Positions 54,642 to 63,504 of a DNA stretch of 64,000 nucleotides are shown one piece after another; the stretch's first letter is position 1; each line of letters opens with the position of its first letter. The notes beneath the pieces are model-generated. The model was not told the origin of the DNA, did not search any database, and saw nothing but the letters and a program-made list of their open reading frames with translations. The position numbers were made by a program, and so were the translations under genes. Origin of the DNA: Hyphomicrobium sp. (GTDB lineage Bacteria; Pseudomonadota; Alphaproteobacteria; Rhizobiales; Hyphomicrobiaceae); contig NZ_JAIELN010000009.1 of assembly GCF_019753045.1 (NCBI RefSeq), positions 124,001 to 188,000 of the forward strand, written 5' to 3'.

Positions 54642-55781
54642 GTGAGCGGCGAAACGGTTCTCATCGCCGCATTTTCCGGGCGGAGCCTCGCGCAATCCGC
54701 CCGGCGTGCCGGCTATAGACCGCTCGTCGCCGATGCTTTCGGCGATCTCGACACACAACACGCCGCCGAGGACTTTCGCGTTCTCGACGGCGTTATGCAA
54801 ACCGGCTTCCGCACGAAGCCTATCATCGCGGCGTTGACGGATCTTTCGCAATCGGCGCGATCCACCCCGATCGGCCTCGTCCTGGGTTCGGGATTCGAGG
54901 ATAAGCCTCGCCTCGTCGCCGCCCTCGCAAGCCGGTTCAAGCTGCTCGGCTCCGACGCCGCGACTTATAAAGTTTGCAAGGACCCGCAGAGCTTCTTCGG
55001 TGTTCTCGACAAGCTGGGTATCGCGCATCCCGAAACGCGAACGTCTCCCCCCGCCGATCCGACCGGCTGGATCTCGAAGCGCGTCGGCGGCAGCGGCGGC
55101 CGGCATATCCGCACGTGCGTCGGTCTTCAGCGAGCCAAACCGCGCCGCTATTTCCAAAAATTGCTCGATGGCGACCGGATTTCCGTGTCCGGAGTATTCC
55201 TTTCCGCACCAAACTCTGTGCTTGCTCTGACACGACAATGGACCTCGCCGTCGCCTGAGCAGCCCTATCGTTTTGGGGGTGCCGTGTCCTTGCCGCCCAT
55301 CGATCCAGATGTGCGCCGCCGCATCGTTGACGCAGCCACGGACGTGAGCAGTGCCCTGCAACTGAAAGGTATGGCGTCGCTGGATTTTGTCGTCAAAAAT
55401 GGCACCCCATACCTTCTCGAAGTCAATCCTCGGCCGGGTGCCTCTCTCGACGTTCTGGACGACGAAGCCGGCTTCCTGTTTCGCGCGCATATCGCCATGG
55501 GGCTTGGCGAAGGCATAATGCCCCGTTTTCCCGATATTAAAGTCAACCGTTCAGCAATCGCGATGGCCATCCTGCACGCCGACCGCGGGCCTATCCTTCT
55601 TAATGATATTCCGTGGCCCGACTGGAGCGCCGACCGCGGCCCCCCGGGAACGTTCATCCCCGCTGGCGCACCCCTAGCGACCGTCTTCGCCGAGGCCCCA
55701 ACGGCCGATGCGGCAGAAGCGCTCGCCCGCGCCCGCTTGGCGGAACTCGAAGACCTGATATACGAACACGCCAAATCCTGA
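54642..55781 (+). CDS. ATP-grasp protein of the H4MPT cluster (orf5-like)
   Basis: 379 residues. ATP-grasp ligase pattern: WISKRVGGSGGRHIRTCVGL (ATP loop), GMASLDFVVKNGTPYLLEVN then PRPGASLDVLDDEAG (metal-binding Asn/Glu). Corresponds by position and type to orf5 of Methylobacterium, required for H4MPT-linked growth but of unproven reaction; an amide- or peptide-forming step in cofactor synthesis is likely. GTG start at 54642 follows CCGGAGAGAAAC. Confidence 0.88.
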   Translation: MSGETVLIAAFSGRSLAQSARRAGYRPLVADAFGDLDTQHAAEDFRVLDGVMQTGFRTKPIIAALTDLSQSARSTPIGLVLGSGFEDKPRLVAALASRFKLLGSDAATYKVCKDPQSFFGVLDKLGIAHPETRTSPPADPTGWISKRVGGSGGRHIRTCVGLQRAKPRRYFQKLLDGDRISVSGVFLSAPNSVLALTRQWTSPSPEQPYRFGGAVSLPPIDPDVRRRIVDAATDVSSALQLKGMASLDFVVKNGTPYLLEVNPRPGASLDVLDDEAGFLFRAHIAMGLGEGIMPRFPDIKVNRSAIAMAILHADRGPILLNDIPWPDWSADRGPPGTFIPAGAPLATVFAEAPTADAAEALARARLAELEDLIYEHAKS

Positions 55782-55794
55782 CCCGGAGTTCCCA

Positions 55795-56754
55795 ATGCTA
55801 AAGCAGCCTAGCGTCTCGGCACGCGCCGCGAAGCTCGTCGACGACATCGTGGCAGACGCCGACGCACTCCGCATCTCCGTCTCGAAAGGCAGCCTCGGCG
55901 AACGCCTTATCGACATGGGCGCGAACGTCGTCGGAGGCCTCGAAGCCGGCCGCCGTCTCGGCGAAGTCTGCATGGGCGGGCTCGGCACCGTCGCATTCAC
56001 GCAATCGTCCGGCCTTCAGAATTGGCCGCTCGGCGTTGTCGTCTCCTCGAACAATCCGGTCATTGCCTGCCTCGCCAGCCAGTACGCCGGCTGGACGATC
56101 AGCGACGAAGCTTCGGGCTTCTTCGCGCTCGGCTCCGGACCGGCACGCGCGCTGTCGCGCGTCGAAGACCTGTACAAAGAACTCGGCTACGTCGACCACC
56201 ACCCGCAGGCGACGCTCGTCATCGAGGGCGATAAGGCGCCGCCGTCGGCAGTCATCGCGAAACTGTCGACCAGCTGCGGCATCGATCCGGCCGGCTTGAC
56301 CATCATGTACGCGACGACCTGGAGCCTCGCTGGCACTGTCCAGATCGCAGCCCGCGTGCTCGAGGTCGCAATCCACAAAGCCCACGCCCTGCACTTCCCT
56401 CTCGAAAACATCCTCGACGGCACAGGTACGACGCCGATCGCGCCGCCGGTTCCCGATTTCGTCAAGGCGATGGGGCGCACCAACGACGCGATCATCTATG
56501 GCGGCCGCATCCATCTCTTCGTCAAAGGTCCCGACACCGATGCGAAGCGGCTTGCGGAGAATCTCCCGTCCAGCACGTGCGGCGCCTATGGCAAACCGTT
56601 CGCCGAGATCTTCGCCGACGTTAACGGCGACTTCTATAAGATCGACCCGATGCTGTTCTCACCCGCTCAGGTGATCGTCTCGAACGTCGAGACCGGCAAT
56701 TCCTTCCGCGCAGGCGAGCTGGCGCCGGAGATCGTCGATGCGAGCTTCCGCTGA
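55795..56754 (+). CDS. mch: Methenyl-tetrahydromethanopterin cyclohydrolase
   Basis: 319 residues, standard length. Hydrolyses methenyl-H4MPT to formyl-H4MPT after MtdB. Motifs: VSKGSLGERLIDMGANVVGG, GLEAGRRLGEVCMGGLGTVA, ASQYAGWTISDEASGFFALG, SGPARALSRVEDLYKELGY and DGTGTTPIAPPVPDFVKAMG. It overlaps the next gene by 17 bases. Confidence 0.97.
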   Translation: MLKQPSVSARAAKLVDDIVADADALRISVSKGSLGERLIDMGANVVGGLEAGRRLGEVCMGGLGTVAFTQSSGLQNWPLGVVVSSNNPVIACLASQYAGWTISDEASGFFALGSGPARALSRVEDLYKELGYVDHHPQATLVIEGDKAPPSAVIAKLSTSCGIDPAGLTIMYATTWSLAGTVQIAARVLEVAIHKAHALHFPLENILDGTGTTPIAPPVPDFVKAMGRTNDAIIYGGRIHLFVKGPDTDAKRLAENLPSSTCGAYGKPFAEIFADVNGDFYKIDPMLFSPAQVIVSNVETGNSFRAGELAPEIVDASFR

Positions 56755-57709
56755 AATCAAGCCTGATCCTTTGCCAGGCCCAGGCAATGGTCTTCACCTC
56801 GCCCTTCTGATTGAGGAAGGGCGGGGCGAATGGCACGCGCGCCGCATCGTGCGCTCACTCGAAGCCATGGGCGCGCGCGTCACGGTTTCCTCGCTTCCCC
56901 ATTGCGCCTTCGATACCGGGCTCGAAAGCGGCATCGATATTCCGGGATTCAAAGGCCGCTTGCCGGACGGCGTTTTCGTCCGCTCGATCTCTGCTGGAAC
57001 GCTCGAGCAAATTACGTTTCGGTTGGGCCTCTTGCATGCGCTGCGCGAAAGCGGCGTGCGCATCTGGAACGATGCGCGCGCCATCGAGCGCTGCGTTGAT
57101 AAATCACAAACCACGTTTCTTCTGCACAAGAACGGTATTCCGACTCCGCGCACGCGCGTCTGCGAAACGCTTCCTCATGCGCTCGAATATACCGAAGGGC
57201 TCGACCGGCCGCTGGTCGTGAAGCCGCTCTTCGGCAGTCAGGGCAAGGGCATCGGCAGGATCGAACAGCAGAGCGAGCTGCCTGCGCCCGAGACCGTCGA
57301 TCAGATGTACTACATGCAGGATTACGTCCCGCCGAAGGATGGCCTCTACGAAGACTGGCGCGTTCTTGCGACGAGGCATCGCGTCGTCGCGGCGATGACC
57401 CGCCGAGGGACCAATTGGGTGACGAACATTCATCAGGGCGGCAAGGCCCGCGTCCATCTTCCCGACGCCGAGATGGTCAACGTCTCGATGGCCGCAATGC
57501 GCGCCGTCGATGCAGATTACGCCGGCATCGATCTCATTCGAACGGCGGATGGCGAACTGCAGGTGTTGGAAGTCAATTCCAATCCCGCATGGCGCGGCCT
57601 GCAAGGCGTGGCCGACGTCAACATCGCATGGGCCATCGCCGAAGACTTCTTGAAAACCGTTCTCGCGCACCGCGCGGCCTCGGGTATTCCCGTCGCTCTT
57701 GAATCATGA
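56738..57709 (+). CDS. RimK-type ATP-grasp ligase of the H4MPT cluster (orf7-like)
   Basis: 323 residues, overlapping mch by 17 bases. RimK/MptN-like ATP-grasp: KSQTTFLLHKNGIPTPRTRV, PLVVKPLFGSQGKGIGRIEQ, MYYMQDYVPPKDGLYEDWRV and LQVLEVNSNPAWRGLQGVAD. In archaea the related MptN adds glutamate to H4MPT, and in methylotrophs orf7 is needed for the pathway, so an alpha-glutamate ligase role is likely though not demonstrated here. Overlaps orf17 start by four bases (ATGA). Confidence 0.9.
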   Translation: MRASAEIKPDPLPGPGNGLHLALLIEEGRGEWHARRIVRSLEAMGARVTVSSLPHCAFDTGLESGIDIPGFKGRLPDGVFVRSISAGTLEQITFRLGLLHALRESGVRIWNDARAIERCVDKSQTTFLLHKNGIPTPRTRVCETLPHALEYTEGLDRPLVVKPLFGSQGKGIGRIEQQSELPAPETVDQMYYMQDYVPPKDGLYEDWRVLATRHRVVAAMTRRGTNWVTNIHQGGKARVHLPDAEMVNVSMAAMRAVDADYAGIDLIRTADGELQVLEVNSNPAWRGLQGVADVNIAWAIAEDFLKTVLAHRAASGIPVALES

Positions 57710-58569
57710 GGGGCGCGCGTCAACCGGCCGAAATAACCGCGGCCTTCCTCGACGCTTGCTACGCCGAACTCAGTGCGTTGAAGCCCGGCAATGTTCACCG
57801 CCATTCCGCCGGGCACGGCATGGAGGTGCTCCACTTCGAGCAGGCCGCGAAAGCCGCGGCCGGTCCGATTGCCGATCCCGCATTGAGCGTCGGCAAACGC
57901 ATCCTCCGCGCAACTGAAGCAAGCGTTGCCGCGACGGGCATGAATACCAACCTCGGCATCGTGCTTCTCTGCGCACCGCTCGCGAAAGCGGCGAGCGAGA
58001 CGACGTTCGATGTCGGTCTGCGCCGCCGCCTCGGCAACATTCTTTCAGCCCTCGATGTAGCGGACGCAGAGGATGCGTTCGAAGCAATCCGCATCGCCAA
58101 TCCCGCTGGACTCGGCGCAGTCGGTGAGGGCGACGTTCGCGCCGATGCAAACCGGCTCACGCTCATTGCTGCAATGCACCTCGCCGCCGAACGCGATCGC
58201 ATCGCGAACGCCTACGTGAACGTCTTCGCAGATGTTTTCGATTTCGCTTTGCCCGTCCTCCACGCCGCGCGCGCCGCGCCTGGATCCGATCCGGCCCTCG
58301 CGATAACAACGTTGCATATGTCTTTGCTGGCCGAGTTCCCCGACACACACATCACGCGGAAATACGGACTCGAAACCGCTGTCGATGTGCAGCGCGAAGC
58401 ACACGCGCTGAAGTCGAGTTGGTTTCCTGTTGCAACTGCGAAATCGCTGTCCGCCCTTCTGGATTTTGACGCAAAGTTGAAACAGAGCCGTCTCAATCCG
58501 GGTACGACTGCCGATTTTGTAGTCACCACCCTTTTCGCCGACGCATTAATCGAGCGGAAACACTCCTGA
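57706..58569 (+). CDS. CitG-like triphosphoribosyl-dephospho-CoA synthase family protein (orf17-like)
   Basis: 287 residues, ATGA overlap with the orf7-like gene. CitG family signature ALKPGNVHRHSAGHGMEVLH and TGMNTNLGIVLLCAPLAKA, then HMSLLAEFPDTHITRKYGLE. CitG makes the citrate lyase prosthetic group, but in methylotrophs this relative (orf17) sits with H4MPT genes and is thought to serve cofactor synthesis. Last gene before fae. Confidence 0.9.
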   Translation: MRGARQPAEITAAFLDACYAELSALKPGNVHRHSAGHGMEVLHFEQAAKAAAGPIADPALSVGKRILRATEASVAATGMNTNLGIVLLCAPLAKAASETTFDVGLRRRLGNILSALDVADAEDAFEAIRIANPAGLGAVGEGDVRADANRLTLIAAMHLAAERDRIANAYVNVFADVFDFALPVLHAARAAPGSDPALAITTLHMSLLAEFPDTHITRKYGLETAVDVQREAHALKSSWFPVATAKSLSALLDFDAKLKQSRLNPGTTADFVVTTLFADALIERKHS

Positions 58570-58800
58570 ATGCCGCCGCGCCCCCTTTTAAGGGCTTGTC
58601 TCGTTCGTTGACCTAGGGCAATACAGGCGCCGTGTCCGCACTCGCTGCGGGCCGATCCATTGTGCCTGACGCTGGTACTCATGACACCAGGGCGCCGACG
58701 TGCTTGGATATTCATCGCCAGAGCAACACAGCGAATTCCCGGCTTTTGACGGGGGTGCGTTGGTGCTCATATCGTTTATTTCGTGGGAGGAACCCCCCTA

Positions 58801-59313
58801 ATGGCCAAAATCAACAAAGTCATGGTCGGCGAGTCGCTCGTCGGCGACGGCAACGAAGTCGCTCACATCGACCTCATCATCGGACCGCGCGGTTCGGCTG
58901 CTGAGACGGCTTTCTGCAACGCCCTGACGAACAACAAAGACGGCTTCACGACGCTGCTCGCCGTCATTGCGCCGAACCTCCCCTGCAAGCCGAACACGAT
59001 CCTTTACAACAAGGTCACGATCAAGGACGCCCGTCAGGCCGTTCAGATGTTCGGACCCGCTCAGTACGGCGTCGCAAAGGCTGTTCAGGACTCGGTCGCT
59101 GAAGGCGTTATCCCGGCTGCAGAAGCTGATGACGTTTTCGTTTGCGTTGGCGTGTTCATCCACTGGGAAGCTGCCGACGACGCCAAGATCCAAGACTACA
59201 ACTACCGCGCTGTGAAGGAATCGATCGCACGCGCAGTTGCTGGCAAGCCGACGGCTGCTGAAGCAACCGCACAGCGTAACTCGGCACAGCATCCGTTCGG
59301 CGCTAAGACTTGA
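58801..59313 (+). CDS. fae: Formaldehyde-activating enzyme
   Basis: 170 residues from the ATG at 58801, preceded by GGGAGGAACCCCCC. Condenses formaldehyde with H4MPT. Signature: [40 protein letters not shown] (His and residues of the active site), [20 protein letters not shown] and [20 protein letters not shown]. Codon use is even and the ribosome site strong, as expected of an abundant enzyme. A 231-base leader separates it from orf17, so it may have its own promoter. Confidence 0.98.
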   Translation: MAKINKVMVGESLVGDGNEVAHIDLIIGPRGSAAETAFCNALTNNKDGFTTLLAVIAPNLPCKPNTILYNKVTIKDARQAVQMFGPAQYGVAKAVQDSVAEGVIPAAEADDVFVCVGVFIHWEAADDAKIQDYNYRAVKESIARAVAGKPTAAEATAQRNSAQHPFGAKT

Positions 59314-59356
59314 AGCGGAAACCGTCCTCAGCAGGTAGAAAACAAAAATAATACTG

Positions 59357-59375
59357 CCCCTCCCATGAAGGGGGG
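59357..59375 (+). terminator. Weak hairpin after fae
   Basis: CCCCT pairs with AGGGG around a short loop, 44 bases after the fae stop, between convergent genes. There is no T-run, so it is tentative. Confidence 0.35.
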
Positions 59376-59500
59376 TCTGCTGCAGCGATTGGGTAGACTG
59401 CTCTCCGGCCGTTACAGCGGTTGACAACTGAGCCGAAGCCAAGGCCGCAACTTGGCTTCAAACTCGGATTGAGCGGCTGCTGCCAATTCTGGACTGGACA

Positions 59501-60208
59501 TCACCGGCCGGCGACTTCCTTGAGGTCGCCGGCCGAAATTTTTCCCGAATGCAACGCCGAAGAGACGAGCGCACCTTTGACGCCGATCTTTCGGAGCGCG
59601 TCGAGATCTTCGCGATTTCGAACACCCCCAGCCGCATAGACGCGGCGTGCGCCAGCGCGCGACACGATATCCTTGAGCTTTTGGAAATCCGGTCCCGCGT
59701 TCGCGCCAACGCGGTCGAGCGTCATGACGATGACCCGCGAGGGCCAAAGCGACGAATCGGTCAGCAGCGTTTCCGGCCCCATGAATTCATCGTGCCTGAA
59801 ATCGAGAGACAGGATCGTGCGCCCCGGCGCTTCGGCGGCGATGTCGCTCCAGACGCGCGCCGTCTCGACGCTTTCAGATCCGACGACAAGTGTTGAGACA
59901 GGCGCGGCAAGCACAGCGCGCGCAGCTCCTCGCGATCCCGTTCCGGCGTCGATCCAGATCTCGACACCGGGCAGAGCATGGCTAAGCGCCTGAACGAGGT
60001 GCTTGTCGCGCCCCCGGCCCTCGATGCCGTCGAGATCGGCTAAGTAAAGCCTACGGAACGTAAAAAGCTTGGCGAGGCCACGCGCCAGATCTACAGGGTC
60101 CGACGACGCAGCAATCGGCGTTTCGATGGGCCGATAAGCCGAACGCTCCCCCTTGACCGCACGAACGACCTGTCCGTGCGCGACATCGATAACCGGAATT
60201 ACGTCCAC
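59501..60208 (-). CDS. HisA/HisF-like TIM-barrel protein (H4MPT-linked)
   Basis: 235 residues. HisA-like barrel with VIPVIDVAHGQVVRAVKGER, LYLADLDGIEGRGRDKHLV, WIDAGTGSRGAARAVLA and VYAAGGVRNREDLDALRKIG. True histidine-operon neighbours are absent. In methylotrophs a HisA/HisF relative belongs to the H4MPT gene set, and this gene is divergent by 59 bases from a TIGR03123-like gene, so a cofactor role is likely; reaction unknown. Its last bases lie in a strong hairpin. Confidence 0.87.
   Translation of the reverse strand: MDVIPVIDVAHGQVVRAVKGERSAYRPIETPIAASSDPVDLARGLAKLFTFRRLYLADLDGIEGRGRDKHLVQALSHALPGVEIWIDAGTGSRGAARAVLAAPVSTLVVGSESVETARVWSDIAAEAPGRTILSLDFRHDEFMGPETLLTDSSLWPSRVIVMTLDRVGANAGPDFQKLKDIVSRAGARRVYAAGGVRNREDLDALRKIGVKGALVSSALHSGKISAGDLKEVAGR
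59506..59534 (-). terminator. Strong hairpin at the 3' end of the HisA-like gene
   Basis: GGCCGGCGAC pairs with GTCGCCGGCC around a nine-base loop. It overlaps the last codons of the HisA-like gene, so it may work as a stop or as an RNA-stabilising structure. There is no T-run. Confidence 0.45.
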
Positions 60209-60267
60209 TGCTTGCCTCCTCGGGCTCTCAGTGTATCACGAGCAACGATGTTGAAGCGAAGGCCCAA

Positions 60268-61278
60268 ATGACGAAGGTCACAATCGGCTTGGATGTTGGC
60301 GGCGCGCACCTCAAGGTCGCGCGCGTGGAGGACCGCCGCGTCGTCTCCGTGCGCCAGATCCCCTGCCCGCTTTGGGAAGGTTTGGATCGGTTCGACCAAG
60401 CCCTCCAGGACGCCGCCACGATCGTTGAAGGCCATAGCCTCTGCGCCATCACGATGACGGGCGAGCTGACCGAGATTTTCGAAAGCCGCGAGACGGGTGT
60501 TCTGGCGCTCGTTGAAAGACTGCGCGAGCGCCTTGAGGGCGAGCTTCGCTTTTTCATGGGCCTCAAAGGCTTCGCCGCGCCGCAAGCGGCAATCGGTGAT
60601 CCGCTGTCCGTCGCGTCGGCCAATTTCATCGCAACCGCCGAACTCGTCGCCCGCCTCCGCCCGAAGTCCCTGCTCATCGACATGGGATCGACGACGACCG
60701 ACATCATTGCGTGTGATCGCCCGTTAGGCCTCACCGACGCCGAACGTCTGCAGACAGGCGAGCTGGTCTATACGGGACTGACGCGAACCTCCGTTGCATC
60801 GATCACGAACCGCGCGCCACTGGCGGGCCAGTGGCAGGGCTTGGCCCGCGATGGCTTCGCGACGATGGCCGACGTGCGCCGCATCCTCGGTGATCTGCCC
60901 GATGACGTCGACCAGCATCCAACGGCCGATGGGCGCGGAAAAACCCAGGAAGAAAGTCTCGTCCGCTTTGCCCGCGGATTCGGACGCGACGTCGAAATGC
61001 GCCACCTGCCGACGTGGCAGGTTTCTGCCGCCTATGTCTCCGAACGCCAATTGCGATCGATTCACGACGGCGTATTGCAGGTCCTGTCGCGTCCTCGCGG
61101 CGAAGTGCGCTCCGTCGTGCTCGCCGGCATCGGCGCATCGCACGCTGAAAAAATTGCCGACCGGTTGCAGCTTCCCGCATACGCATTCGGCACGCTCATT
61201 GATGCCCGCGACGATCAGCGAGAGTGGGCGACTCGCTGCGCACCAGCCGTCGCCGTCGCACTTCTTCTGCACAAATAA
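60268..61278 (+). CDS. H4MPT-linked C1 transfer pathway protein (TIGR03123-like, hydantoinase/kinase fold)
   Basis: 336 residues. ASKHA-type fold: VTIGLDVGGAHLKVARVEDR (phosphate-1 loop), ITMTGELTEIF, LLIDMGSTTTDIIACDRPLG (phosphate-2), and VVLAGIGASHAEKIADRLQL (adenosine). This is the family annotated as H4MPT-linked C1 transfer, restricted mainly to methylotrophs and methanogens. Catalysed step is not established. Divergent from the HisA-like gene. Confidence 0.9.
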   Translation: MTKVTIGLDVGGAHLKVARVEDRRVVSVRQIPCPLWEGLDRFDQALQDAATIVEGHSLCAITMTGELTEIFESRETGVLALVERLRERLEGELRFFMGLKGFAAPQAAIGDPLSVASANFIATAELVARLRPKSLLIDMGSTTTDIIACDRPLGLTDAERLQTGELVYTGLTRTSVASITNRAPLAGQWQGLARDGFATMADVRRILGDLPDDVDQHPTADGRGKTQEESLVRFARGFGRDVEMRHLPTWQVSAAYVSERQLRSIHDGVLQVLSRPRGEVRSVVLAGIGASHAEKIADRLQLPAYAFGTLIDARDDQREWATRCAPAVAVALLLHK

Positions 61279-61279
61279 A

Positions 61280-61310
61280 TTCGGCCGCAACGGATACCGT
61301 TGCGGCCGAA
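61280..61310. terminator. Bidirectional hairpin
   Basis: TTCGGCCGCAACGG pairs perfectly with CCGTTGCGGCCGAA around ATA, between convergent stops at 61278 and 61331. It is followed by ATTTATTT on the minus strand, so it suits that direction best. Confidence 0.85.
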
Positions 61311-61330
61311 AAAACTCAGTGGCGAATGTC

Positions 61331-61609
61331 TCAGCCGCGTTCGCGACGGAGCCGCACGAGGTCGAAGGAACCGCTCTCGAGTTCCAGATCGTAAACGTGA
61401 CCGTTCGCACGCTTCGCGTCATCGACCTTCCAATAGCCATGCGACCAGCGGAGCTTGCGCCATTCGACGAAGCCCATGTGCTGCAGCCTCTCCGCAACGA
61501 CCGCCGGATCTTCGCGGATATCGTCGCGCGCGCTTGCAGGAAGTGCCATGGCCACACCGATAGCGGCAACGGCCGAAGCGAGCCGTACGATACGGGAGAC
61601 GTCAATCAT
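61331..61609 (-). CDS. Small exported protein, PepSY-like
   Basis: 92 residues from the ATG at 61609 (61630 is an in-frame alternative). Signal peptide ends ALPASA. The rest (VAERLQHMGFVEWRKLRWSH, then YWKVDDAKRANGHVYDLELE) resembles short PepSY-like domains that end in a strand with conserved Asp/Glu. Function unknown; likely periplasmic. Confidence 0.7.
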   Translation of the reverse strand: MIDVSRIVRLASAVAAIGVAMALPASARDDIREDPAVVAERLQHMGFVEWRKLRWSHGYWKVDDAKRANGHVYDLELESGSFDLVRLRRERG

Positions 61610-61744
61610 CGAGTTCTGCCTTCTTTTCATGAATTCACTCTGGGGGTCCCGAGCATCAAACATATGAAGCCCGGATGAGTTCCCTCTATACGCTTTCCAC
61701 GTCAGTGAGCAACAAATGAGGCGTGCAATAAAATCGCAGCGAGA

Positions 61745-62926
61745 CTACTCGACATCCTTGAGTTGTGACTCGAGATGTTGCGTTGAAAAACCGGTAGTAC
61801 TCTTCAACGCCTGATACTGTTCGCGCGCCGATACCCTATCCACGTGAGAAGATCTGACTGCCGCAATCAGAATATTCTTTGACGTGTGTTCAGTCGAAAC
61901 GAACTCGATCAACTTGACTTTGTAGCCTGACGATTCAAGCAGCAGCGATCGCGCTGCATCCGTCACGAGATCCGCTTGGCGTTGCTTCAGCAGCGGATAT
62001 TTTATGAGCCCGAGCAAGCCTTCGCCAGTGTCTTTGATCTGCGGCGCAATTTCATGCTGGCAGCAGGGTGCTGACATAATGAGCGAGGCATTTGCGTGAA
62101 CGCCGAGCGCCATCGCATCATCCGTCGCCGTATCGCAAGCATGCAGTGCGATGATGATATCGATGCCGGCGCGCGAGATCCGCGACGCTTCTTCAGCAAC
62201 AAAATTCAATCCGCCGAAACCAAGTTCCCGCGTAAGCCCATTGCAGAATTCAACGAGCTCGGCGCGCATCTCGATACCGGCCATCTCGCAACTGTAGCCA
62301 AGTTGCGTCGTCAAATAATCGTAGAACGCGAAGGTCAGATATCCTTTGCCGGAACCGATATCGACAATCTTTAAAGGCGCATCTTTTTTAAGATCGCTTT
62401 CCTTGATCAGATCGTCCGCAATCTCGATGAACCGGCAGATCTGACGATACTTTCCCTGCATCGACGGCTTGATACGGCCCTCGCCGTCCGCCACCTGCAG
62501 AGCCTTGAGATACGGCCGGTCGGGCGGAACAAGATATGCCTTCTTGCGATCGTGCGACGCGGGCTCGGCTGCTTTCAACGTTGCCTTTCCGCTCGCCAAA
62601 TGCGGAACACCCTTGCGGCTGTAGTCGAGGCGAACGTCCCGCGCTGTCGAAAAGAGCGTGGCGCTCATATACGTTTCGCCGATCGACGAACCGATAGCGC
62701 GCAAGCCCTCGTCGATCTTGTAGGTCTTCGTTTCGTCTTTGCGCTGAAAGCTCGTGACGAGCTTCAGATGCGGGACATCCTTGAGCGTCACGACCGTCGC
62801 AATCGCTTTGCTCGCTTCGCCCTTGCCGCGAAATTTTCCGAGCGTGAGCTTCACGAAGGATGCGTTCTCGATGGCGTCGGCAAAAGCCTTTATGAACGCG
62901 CCTTTGGCGTCGCCGTCGGGCTTCAT
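61745..62926 (-). CDS. SAM-dependent methyltransferase-like protein coupled to DUF447
   Basis: 393 residues from the ATG at 62926, which overlaps the DUF447 stop by four bases; longer in-frame starts would overlap it by some 60 bases. The N-terminal 150 residues are a mixed domain (FVKLTLGKFRGKGEASKAIA, VTLKDVPHLKLVTSFQRKDE). The methyltransferase core follows, with IVDIGSGKGYLTFAFYDYL, EMAGIEMRAELVEFCNG, IIALHACDTATDDAM and SAPCCQHEIAPQ, the last two typical of the PF13679/GSTCD-like group. Substrate is unknown; the group includes candidates for RNA methylation. Its coupling to H4MPT-type genes is notable. Confidence 0.88.
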   Translation of the reverse strand: MKPDGDAKGAFIKAFADAIENASFVKLTLGKFRGKGEASKAIATVVTLKDVPHLKLVTSFQRKDETKTYKIDEGLRAIGSSIGETYMSATLFSTARDVRLDYSRKGVPHLASGKATLKAAEPASHDRKKAYLVPPDRPYLKALQVADGEGRIKPSMQGKYRQICRFIEIADDLIKESDLKKDAPLKIVDIGSGKGYLTFAFYDYLTTQLGYSCEMAGIEMRAELVEFCNGLTRELGFGGLNFVAEEASRISRAGIDIIIALHACDTATDDAMALGVHANASLIMSAPCCQHEIAPQIKDTGEGLLGLIKYPLLKQRQADLVTDAARSLLLESSGYKVKLIEFVSTEHTSKNILIAAVRSSHVDRVSAREQYQALKSTTGFSTQHLESQLKDVE

Positions 62927-63504
62927 GAGGTCGACTTGTCGAACCGTGCCTGACGCCACGCCGAAACCTTTTCCATCAGCCATTCCCATGCCTCTTCTTC
63001 GCGCGGGCCGGCGGTCTTCGAAATTGCGATTTCGAGATATTTCAATTCGCTTTCGATCTTCTCCGGCGGCAGCATGTTGAGCCGGGTCGTCAGCACGGCG
63101 AGTTCGATGACCGCCGCCTGCGCGCGATTGAAGCCCTGCCACGCCTTATGCGTTTCCTCGTCCACGATGGAGCATAGAAACCGCGGCCTCTGCTCATCCT
63201 CGATAATCTTCTCGACCTTCAGTTCCCAATGCGAGACGCAATCTGCGAGCCTGTCGCCTTTGATGGTTCGCGTCGGCAGCAGCGGCCAAATCTTGCGTCC
63301 CGTCACCGCCCCCGCGAAAACGCGAACGTCGTCCGTATGGCTCGCCGCCGCGACTGGATTGATGCGGAGATTGTCGAGCGTAGTCGACGGCCGGAACGGC
63401 GCAATGATCCAATACGTCCCGTCATCGATCAGTCCAAGAGGAGCGATATGCGCCTCGCCTTCGGCGTTGAAGGTCGTCACGATCGTTTCGACGATACGCG
63501 GCAT
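62923..63504 (-). CDS. DUF447 family protein (flavin-reductase-like, H4MPT gene set)
   Basis: 193 residues from the ATG at 63504, overlapping the upstream kinase stop (TGATG). DUF447 pattern: RIVETIVTTFNAEGEAHIAP, LGLIDDGTYWIIAPFRPSTT, LDNLRINPVAAASHTDDVRV and CSIVDEETHKAWQGFNRAQA. Members in methanogens and methylotrophs have split-barrel flavin-binding folds and are linked to H4MPT/methanofuran metabolism; exact activity unknown. It is the middle gene of a tightly coupled trio. Confidence 0.88.
   Translation of the reverse strand: MPRIVETIVTTFNAEGEAHIAPLGLIDDGTYWIIAPFRPSTTLDNLRINPVAAASHTDDVRVFAGAVTGRKIWPLLPTRTIKGDRLADCVSHWELKVEKIIEDEQRPRFLCSIVDEETHKAWQGFNRAQAAVIELAVLTTRLNMLPPEKIESELKYLEIAISKTAGPREEEAWEWLMEKVSAWRQARFDKSTS

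Noticed and set aside
54531-55490. Open frame antisense to the orf5-like ATP-grasp gene
   Set aside because: Arg-rich translation without domain patterns; the sense gene has ATP-grasp motifs and fits the cluster.
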